NCBI GenBank assembly: GCA_016617855.1
Contig: JAECUM010003225.1
Location: 1 to 64,000 of the forward strand
Source: Megalonaias nervosa
Taxonomy: Eukaryota > Mollusca > Bivalvia > Unionida > Unionidae
DNA length: 64,000 nucleotides
Direction of reading: 5' to 3'
A program made the position numbers and the translations under genes. Below are positions 63,962 to 64,000 of the stretch, piece by piece (within the stretch, counting starts at the first letter, position 1; each line of letters begins with the position of its first letter). Below the pieces are notes generated by a model that was given only the letters and a program-made list of their open reading frames with translations, was not told the origin of the DNA and searched no databases.

Positions 63962-64000
63962 GAACATGTAGGCCTATATTCAATTCTTTGTAGCGACTTA

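Overview
This is an AT-rich metazoan genomic window with no prokaryotic features. Exons are short, introns have GT-AG borders, and most of the DNA is repeats: tRNA-derived SINEs ending in ACAAC-type tails, DIRS retroelements, hAT and pogo/Tigger DNA transposons, MITEs and long dinucleotide arrays. This mix suggests a marine or freshwater invertebrate, most likely a mollusc and perhaps a bivalve. That assignment is an inference from repeat style, not from a diagnostic marker.

One host gene is clearly present, on the + strand. It is the orthologue of SERAC1 (serine active site containing 1), a membrane-anchored protein with an alpha/beta-hydrolase (lipase-like) domain that in mammals acts in phosphatidylglycerol remodelling at mitochondria-ER contacts. 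I can place 12 consecutive coding exons between 4590 and 62389. They total 1377 coding bases (459 codons), all splice phases agree, and they run from the N-terminal membrane segment to the GHSMG nucleophile elbow. The first coding exon(s) were not identified and probably lie upstream. The C-terminal third of the hydrolase domain lies downstream. Only about 2.4 % of the 57.8 kb gene span is coding.

Layout: 1-4.6 kb, upstream sequence with a small palindromic MITE, an old transposon end, an orphan exon-like ORF and a fresh SINE. 4.6-19 kb, exons 1-5, with a decayed hAT relic, a GT array directly after an exon, a Tigger-like element with a duplicated 3' end, another TIR element, a hairpin-unit tandem array, a hAT MITE and a CAGTGGTCCCC element. 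19-35.9 kb, a 16.9-kb intron holding a 37-bp tandem repeat, a DIRS fragment and a nest: a pogo-like element (about 4.7 kb), internally duplicated, with an intact 2.3-kb hAT transposon inside one duplicate. 35.9-44.3 kb, exons 6-8, with a composite SINE and a nearly full-length but broken DIRS element. 44.3-53.8 kb, a second, internally deleted DIRS element on the minus strand, a second Tigger-like copy and an 84-bp higher-order tandem repeat. 53.8-64 kb, exons 9-12, with a second CAGTGGTCCCC element, a perfect 25-bp-arm hairpin, a foldback element and a probable Mutator-like element nested in another transposon.

I found no rRNA, functional tRNA, CRISPR array or operon. I found no convincing new multi-gene system. 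The most interesting structures are the nested transposons, one with a built-in paralogous empty site, and the hairpin-based repeat family.
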